This document shows positions 56,851 through 64,000 of a stretch of DNA of 64,000 nt, one piece after another. Under the pieces are notes generated by a model, which saw nothing but the letters and a program-made list of their open reading frames with translations, was not told the origin of the DNA and did no database searches. Made by a program: the position numbers and the translations under genes. Position 1 is the stretch's first letter. Every line of letters starts with the position of its first letter. The DNA lies in the NCBI GenBank assembly GCA_037974665.1, contig CM075767.1, positions 25,445,498 to 25,509,497 on the forward strand, in the 5' to 3' direction. Source of the DNA: Ehretia macrophylla. Its lineage: Eukaryota; Streptophyta; Magnoliopsida; Boraginales; Ehretiaceae.

Positions 56851-58169
56851 TCGCACAAGATGGGTAGATCCATATCTACTACTATCTCTCTCTACGACCT
56901 TGTCGGGAACCACCATTAAATTCATACGGGCAAATAAGTCGTGCGACCCGCGAGCACACAATAAGTGGAAACTCAAACCATGCACCTGTTAGGGATAACA
57001 TGGGAGCTACAGTCTTCAACGGAAGAAAATGTCTTGCTGTACCCTAGACCTATTTAAGTTCACATCAGTCAACACACACCTTATAGCTCGTAGGTTATGT
57101 TTGACCTTTAAATCTCAAACATGTATTCATAGTTATATTCAATCACAAAAATTGTTCAATCACAAAGATTGTATAACTGATCAACCAATGAACACATATA
57201 GAGCTAGATGCGAACAGTCTGCCCTTCACTCAATATCCTTCTAAATCAAGTTAACCGCTTTCATGGACATGTCCCATATGAACGAATCTAACGTGATCTT
57301 TAGGCAACATACCAAAGTAGTTAACATTGAACTTGACCTATTAGAATATGAGCGCAGGTCACTAAGGGTATCCCAAAGAAGCATTTATTGCTTCAAGAAT
57401 TCACACAGTGGTGAAGCAGGGATTCATTCAACCACTACCTTTTACGGTCGCAAAGCACACATGGCATGAAACATGTATTACGGTGTGACTTCCCTTAAAA
57501 AAATGGGTGTATGTATTTACCTAAATTAGACACCGTACAGATCTTGGTCTAGTTATCACTCAGAAACTAACCTGAATCCTCGAACTTAATACACCTAGTA
57601 ATTGAGGTTTCACGTCTGGCTATAAACAAGTTATATGGACCGTGGGAATCCATATCGACCTCATGTCAGTTTTTAATTATAACATATACAAATAAGAGGT
57701 CTCATCTTAATATTGTCATAGAAACCAATTCTAAACCAATACTTAAGGCGACGTATCTTATATGAGTATAGTATTTCCTGACGAATACTAACCAACTCAT
57801 ATCGTCTCATCTTTGCACGCTCCCATTGCGCTAGAGGCAATTGCTCATGTGAGAGAGCCAATCTCATCAACTTGACAACATACTTTTTGATGCCAATATG
57901 TGCTAGCATACTCATACTCGATTTCTTCCAAGCTTATCACAAAGATAAGACACCAAACAAACACATGAAGAAAATTTTGTTCACTATGAACTGGCATTAG
58001 ACACTCATCAGTATGAGTACATTAGTAATTACACAATACTTTACAGAATATCAATATGAAGTTCTACGCAATCCAAGAGATTCTACTGCAACAAATACAT
58101 ATCTCTGGATATGGGTTTATAGAGTGGGTCACTACCATCTGTTGCGTAGGTGAGTGTTCCACAGTCACT
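56851..58169 (-). other. Copia internal region beyond RNase H
   Basis: About 1.3 kb between the RNase H relic and the polypurine tract with no recognisable domain. The short + strand frames here (57029-57244, 57263-57469) have no family match. It may be a 3' non-coding region or a decayed extra segment. Confidence 0.4.
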
Positions 58170-60991
58170 TCTTTTTATGACACAAAGCCATAATGTCTAT
58201 GTACTAGGTTTCACCATGAAATTTAGGATCCTTAACATAGGCGATGGCTAATTAGTAGACACAATAGATTGTCATTGCTCGTCTAGCATTTGACTCATCT
58301 CAAGTCCATGATAATCTCTCAAGCCATATTCCCTTTTGCATAGTTGTTGAGTATGCCACACAGCTCAATTTCCACAGTTGACAATACTATGCATATTTGC
58401 TTCTTGCTATTCCACGAAGTAGTGCCATTGATTAACAAGTAAGCATGTCAAGAGGTAACTTTTATGCTTATCTGGGTCACCACCCAAGTTAGCATTTGTA
58501 GATCTCTTCTAATAAAGATCAACATATTAATGGCATAGATCAAAAACTAAATTGTCTTTCAAATACCTTAAGATCCTTCAGACAACTCTCGAATGAGCTA
58601 GTCTAAAATTTTGATTGATAACGACATACCAATCCCATGGCAAAAACGAATATCTAGCCACGTACATACCACAGTATATAATGGGCTTCTCATGGTGCTT
58701 AAATAAGGAACATTTTTATCTCATCAATCTATTCTGACATTAGGGGACACATCTCTAGGCTTAGGCTTTCTCCCTCGGTTACAGGAGCATCTATAAGTTT
58801 GTAGACTTACGCGTGGAGTCATTCAAGAACTTGCTTGACATATGACTCTTCTAACAGAACAAGAATCTTAGATTGAACCCTCTAGATCTTGGCTTTAAAC
58901 ACACAAGCTACTCTACCAATGTCCTTTATCCCACAAAGTTGAGGACAACTAATCACTTCCTAATAGTGATTATATACTCTTTGTCATTTCTGATCAACAA
59001 TATATCATCCATCTAAAGAGATAGAATCACATATCTACTCTCAGATCAATTGATATATACATAGATGCCTTATTGAACCATTTGAAGATCATACAAAATG
59101 AATTCTTCTTGCATTTCTCCACTAAGAAAACATTACATTTACATCCACTTGATGTAAATCACATTTACATCCACCTGATGTAATTTGAGGTTCAATTGGG
59201 TGACATGATCAGAAATAGGTGAATTGAGACAAGCCTAACAACGAAAGAAGGTTTGCTTGCAAGTTATACCCTCAATTTGGGTACAACTTTTTAGCCATTG
59301 GCAAGCTTAATATCTGATATTAAATCTAATTGCTCTTTCATTGCTTTCATCCGACTTTCCCTTACAAAAAAGATGAGAGAACTTTAACCACTATCTAAGG
59401 TTCATCATCATCTTAACTAGTAATCGTATGAAAAACTTATTTTCACAATCACCCAGTAGTGAAACGAACTCACATTAATCACGAAATAGATTCGAGTTGA
59501 TCAAACCGATATTACTATTGTAAGTGAACATGATCCACAAACTGGTAAATGAAACAAATTCAATTTGATTGTGAAACAGATTCAAGTTGACTAAACGCAA
59601 ACCTGTATTTATCTCCCACTTGGATCAGTGAACGGAAGCAAGTCCTCATTTCAACTGAAAAATTGTGAGGGATAGGACCATTAGGAGCATTCAATTCAGA
59701 TAACTGAATCTCCTACTAGAAAATTCTATATCTAAGAATGTTGAATTCAGACACACTCCCACTCTTTGTTCATCAATGAACATTCCTTTTGGAGCGTTCA
59801 AAGTACCAAATGAAAATACACATATTTTTCTGCGGTTAAAATTTCTCAAGCTCATGAAAAATATTATGAATGAAACTAGTCAACTCACAGGGTCATAAGT
59901 CATCGCGGACTAGTTCACTACTTGTCCATGACTCATAGGGAGTTGAAGTGACTGATTTCTAGGGCTCTCGGTTAAGTAGACAAATATATGACAGTAACAA
60001 ATTCCCAACACAAAATTGAGAAATTTATATAAGGCATCATATACTTAACCACATCCAATAAGGTTTCATTCCTTCCTTCTACAACATCTCATAATTGCGA
60101 AGTTCCAGGAATAATAAGCTCACGTGTTATACCTCTTTCATTACAAGCCTTTTGAACAAATCAAATAGATATACTCGACCACAGTCGATTATCAAAGATT
60201 TCATTTTCTGTTTGATCGATTCTCAACAAGTTTAAAATTACATCCAAAGTAATTGTAAGCTTTGGACTTGTGAGAAAATAAAAAGACAAGCCCACAACTT
60301 ATGAAATTGTATGTAATGAAACATCAGGCCTCTTGCCATGCCTAACATTCTTTGGATTATAGATTTTGGGATGAATACAAGGCAATGGAAAACTAGCTCG
60401 CAAGCCTTTGCCAAACATTTTATTGTGGAGTTATTGGTTAAACAACTTTCACACAGAGGCAGATAGAATTGTGCTAACCATAGTCTCAAAAGACCTCCGA
60501 ATGCTAGTCTTTTCATTCTTTCTTGCCTTATATGCTTAGCTTTTATGCTATAGATCTTAACGATGTAGCGTTGATAACACATATTTATATAGCAATGGTT
60601 TTGATGTTCAACTCGTAGAATAAGAAAAACCAACCACAATATAGCTAGATCTATAATGAGTTATTCCTAACAATCTAACTGAGTTTTAAATATACGAAGT
60701 CGAGAACCTAATCGTAAAAGAATTTTATCTATAGATCAAGTATTTCTAGAACCAGAGCGTATAGGATGCATGGAAAAATTAGAATTTGACTATAACATAG
60801 TGGTAGCTAACAAGTGCCAATGTCTTTGTTTTCAAACTCTCGAATTATTTCCTACAAACATCCACCGTGATTCAGCTAAAATCTAACGGTATTACACAAT
60901 TGCTCATTTATTTCTAGTTATGAGGTTAGACGCTTAGCATTCGGCCCAGGGCAATCCTGAGCTTAGTAACCGTCCTTATGACAATTATAGC
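58170..60991 (-). pseudogene. Decayed copia gag-pol remnants
   Basis: On the - strand, 5' to 3': a zinc-knuckle relic 'CYNCHKDGY*AQDC' (60948-60991), a pre-integrase relic 'LPLCESCL' (about 60440), an integrase relic 'EGRNETLLDVVKYM' (about 60036-60086), a reverse transcriptase relic 'MDDILLIRND' (about 58975-59005) and an RNase H relic 'IAYVKDPKFHGET' (about 58190-58260). Frames change repeatedly and stops are frequent, so it cannot encode a functional polyprotein. The 133-codon frame at 60238-60639 partly covers the pre-integrase region in the wrong frame elsewhere. Confidence 0.75.
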
Positions 60992-62625
60992 ACATAGCTT
61001 GTATTTGTCACGCATTCGTTTTACCTTCTTGATCTTTTCGGTTAGCTAATCCTTTCTTTTGTCATCAGAGTCACTGCCCTTTTACGCTTGGATCCACATG
61101 ACCCTTGCTTATTGGACTCAACTACATAAGCTTGACCAGTGGTCTAGTTAGGTAAGAGGTATTATATACAGACTCCAAGGTACGCTCAATGTTTGGAACG
61201 TCATAACATTCCTATTGTACGTTATATTGACAATTATGTGCACTCAGTTAGATGGAAATGATACGATGACAACATGCACTAGTTGTTCATCAGTGAGAAT
61301 GTGGCCAACTGCCTTTAGTTCTCTAATTATGTTCGACATCTCGAGAATGCTATCTCTCAGTAGCATTGGGACGCTTCTAGTATCTGTTGAACTTGATTAT
61401 AAGCTGACTTAGCTTAGAAATAGAAATTCCACTGAACTTCTCTTTCAAGTTTTCAAAATCCCTACATCAGTAGGTCTTACTTCGTAATAAGTAATGAGGC
61501 AATATGCATAATGCTCAGCAATATGATGCAAGCATTAGCATTTTTCCAACCCGATAGGCTTTTACCTCTTATGCGGAGTGGTGTTTCCACTCTAATGGTT
61601 CACCACATTTGCTCCTCAAGAATGTTCTGAACTATATGATGCTATGTTCGGCAATCATCACCGTTCATTTTTCCTTTGGTTGAGGGCAAATATGATGTTT
61701 TGGCTATTATTAGTAATAATCACAACATAGACATATTTTGGATGTTTGATACTAGCACATTTAGATGTTTAATTCTACTTGAACAAGTATTTAAATGTAA
61801 TAAAGTGACATAAGATATAGTACCAACACATTGTAGTACAACCTGCCAAATGCTATATTCAAATGTCACAATTATCACAATTTAATCCTATTCGAGTAGA
61901 AACATTAGTTCCATATATGAATTACATAAATTCACATGTGTGAGAACTAATAGTTCTAGATTAGAATCACACCAATCCCAATCTTAGAACTCCCACTTAG
62001 ATAAATGATTAATAAACTAATTATTAATATAATAACATATGCAGTACAAGATTATAATAAGAGAATGATGATAAATACAAATATTATCATGAGACGAACA
62101 TGAAAAAGTATTTAACATATAAATAACTAATAATGTTAGACATAATTAAGCACTCCTCAATGTTCTCCATCTGTTCATAACTCGGTCCAGTCCATAAGAA
62201 TTAACACATTCAATTCTTTTTACACATGTAGACCATGACTATTAGGCGCATAGAAGCTATCTCAAACTTATTGAGATCCAAAAGACACATTTTGGTTCTA
62301 CGTGTTAAGAGAAATAAGGGTGCGGTATGACATTATGCATGAAACCACATATGACTATCACATGCTCATCAAATTATCCCACCACATAATTATAAAAATA
62401 AGAAGATTTAAGGGATAATCATTTTGGGCCCACAACAATGTGTGTTCATATGGTCAGTAGTGTTGGGAGTATTTCTCGCAGTTTGTTTAAGTTACACAAT
62501 CCTCGAATGACCATTAAAGTCCTCGGGAAAATAAACAACTTTAGTACATAATGGTCTAATCAATTAATTTCAAAAATTAATAGTGCACATAGTATCTATT
62601 AATATTGTACACAACAAGTTATATG

Positions 62626-62870
62626 ATGAAATTACAAAAATTTCATGTCACTTGTTGCAAAGATTCCAACGTAATTACACAAATTTCAGAATTTAAATGA
62701 AATTACAAAAATTTCATGTCCCTAATCGTAAATATTGCAAGGAAATTACACAAATTTTAGGCATTTATATGAAATTACAAAAATTTCATGCCTATATTGT
62801 TATAATTACAAATGAATCACAAATAAATTTGGGCAATTAAATGAAATCATGAGTGATTTCTTGTTTAAAT
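62626..62870. repeat. 72-bp tandem repeat with a hairpin motif in the copia leader
   Basis: The palindromic 21-mer of the form ATGAAATT-acaaa-AATTTCAT occurs at 62626, 62697 and 62769, and a degraded copy at 62841, at a spacing of 71-72 bp. Each is followed by 'gcaa.g..attacacaaattt'-like sequence. It lies in the element's 5' untranslated leader. Confidence 0.8.
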
Positions 62871-63050
62871 TGAAATTAATTTAAATTATATACTTTCTCT
62901 GCGAGAAATAGGAGCAAAAAACACAATTATCACAAAGATAATGCTCCTAATTGAGAACATGGGGTCAAAAATAATATTATCACAAAGATAATAGGCCAAA
63001 AGAAGAACATGAGGTAAAAAGCCAAATTACCACTAAGGTAATGGGCCAGA

Positions 63051-63337
63051 TAAAAAATAATACATAGTTATGGGGTCAAACTATAAATAATATAAAGTTT
63101 TAAGGTCAAATTGTAAATAATTCAAAGTTATGGGGTCAAATCGGAAAAATGTAAAGTTATGGGGTCAAACCGTAAATAATACAAAGTTATGGGGTCAAAT
63201 CATAAATAATATAAAGATATAGGGTCAAACCATAAATAATATAAAGTTATAGGGTCAAATCATAAATAATACAAATTTATAGGGTCAAAAAATAAATAAT
63301 ACAAAGTTATAAGATCAAACCATAAATATCACAAAGT
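63051..63337. repeat. 30-31-bp tandem repeat in the copia leader
   Basis: Nine units of the form 'aaagttatggggtcaaa' plus 'ccataaataatac', with increasing divergence at both edges. Irregular related units extend to about 62950. It lies between the primer site and the gag relic of the - strand copia element. Confidence 0.85.
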
Positions 63338-63913
63338 TGTTGCCATGTGGCACCACGTGACAGGCCCTACGTGCCGTGTGGCACAGGTGATTAGTTAAAA
63401 TTTTTGAATTTTTTTAAAGAAAACTAATTTCAAAAATTCAAATTTTGATATTTAATAAAATAAATAATAAAATAATAACACCACAAATTACGTGGCCACG
63501 TGTCAGCCAACGATTAGGCCACGTGATCCTACACACACCACACTAGCCCTAATTTTTCCAGATTTACAAAAAATCATAACTTTCGCATTTTAAGGCCAAA
63601 TTTAATGATCCATATATGCACGGAAAGCTCTCGATGAGCCTGTTCCATACATACCAAAATCACAATTTTTGGAGCATATATCAGATACAAAAATGGCCAA
63701 AAACAGAACGTGAATAAAGTAATAAAAATTGTACAAAACAATTTGTTTATGCACTTGGCAATTATAATCACGTAAATTATAAATTCGTGAAAGTAACATA
63801 TTCTATGAGTTTAGCATGCATGAATTCACTATATTTCATTCAAGAATAATCATGCTTAAACTTCACCATAAAAATCACAAATTCGCATACTTTTTACGGA
63901 GAACCAACGATAT

Positions 63914-63926
63914 GGCTCTGATACCA
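63914..63926 (-). other. Primer-binding site of the copia element
   Basis: The - strand reads TGGTATCAGAGCC one base from the 5' LTR, the initiator tRNA-Met site. It establishes that 63928 onward is the 5' LTR. Confidence 0.9.
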
Positions 63927-63927
63927 A

Positions 63928-64000
63928 TGAAGAAATTTAATACATAATATGGATTCTTTGTAAAACCATAAATCATTCTAACCTCGTAGTAAATGCGGAA
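63928..64000 (-). repeat. 5' LTR of the copia element (partial)
   Basis: Matches 56446-56518 with about seven differences and one small length change near the end. It continues past the window. Confidence 0.8.

Larger units (their letters stand above)
56446..64000 (-). mobile_element. Degenerate Ty1/copia LTR retrotransposon, truncated by the window edge
   Basis: Left LTR 56446-56842, internal region 56843-63927, and the first 73 bp of the right LTR 63928-64000. The primer site next to the right LTR fixes the orientation as -. Gag knuckle, integrase, reverse transcriptase and RNase H remnants occur in copia order (integrase before RT) on the - strand, all broken by stops and frameshifts. The LTR ends differ at about 7 of the 73 comparable bases, so the insertion is old. 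The far target duplication is outside the window. Confidence 0.85.

Noticed and set aside
62626..63337. CRISPR-like regularly spaced repeats
   Set aside because: Units are contiguous diverged tandem repeats without unique spacers, inside a plant retrotransposon leader.

Overview
The window looks like a gene-poor, AT-rich stretch of a flowering-plant nuclear genome, most likely a eudicot. The evidence is intron-bearing genes with GT-AG (and one GC-AG) splice sites, plant-specific gene families, plant-type LTR retrotransposons primed by initiator tRNA-Met, truncated LINEs with poly(A) tails, and many foldback or MITE-like elements. The species cannot be named from the sequence alone.

Three host genes can be reconstructed exon by exon. 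(1) On the + strand, 5254-19463, an eight-exon alpha/beta-hydrolase of the monoacylglycerol lipase / caffeoylshikimate esterase family (346 aa, intact Ser-Asp-His triad). Its intron 6 is inflated from about 0.84 kb to 10.8 kb by an antisense, apparently very young Tekay/Del-like Ty3/gypsy element (8632-18622). Its two 2473-bp LTRs look almost identical, it has a 5-bp target duplication, and its 1590-codon gag-pol frame is uninterrupted. (2) On the + strand, 22264-26307, a six-exon IST1-like ESCRT-III regulator (315 aa). A 1.1-kb foldback Mutator-like element with a perfect 9-bp target duplication ends 130 bp before its start codon. (3) On the - strand, 48480-46479, a JAGGED/NUBBIN-type single C2H2 zinc-finger gene with an LDLNN motif. 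Its start codon appears to be split by an intron, one intron uses a GC donor, two acceptors are NAGNAG, and its C-terminus may be shortened by a stop codon.

The rest is layered repeat. 1-5000: foldback elements and a LINE RNase H relic. 19.5-22.1 kb: small duplications and the foldback MULE. 26.3-46.4 kb: a hAT relic with a TTF-type N-terminal fragment, four LINE insertions (three with readable target duplications), two copies of a Harbinger-like MITE with an AAT core, smaller hAT MITEs, tRNA-like SINE candidates and other dispersed repeats. 48.9-56.4 kb: a 490-bp foldback element, a ~50-bp minisatellite carrying a MITE and a 729-bp solo LTR (both removable in phase), an Emigrant-like MITE and another 9-bp-TSD foldback element. 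56.4 kb to the end: an old, heavily mutated Ty1/copia element on the - strand, whose 5' LTR runs off the window and whose leader carries two tandem-repeat arrays.

The three genes are unrelated in function and are not a cluster. I found no sign of a previously undescribed multi-gene system. The most noteworthy signals are the recent intronic retrotransposon, the unusual splicing architecture of the JAGGED-like gene, and the nested insertions whose target sites can be read base by base. No database search was run: family names rest on recognised motifs.
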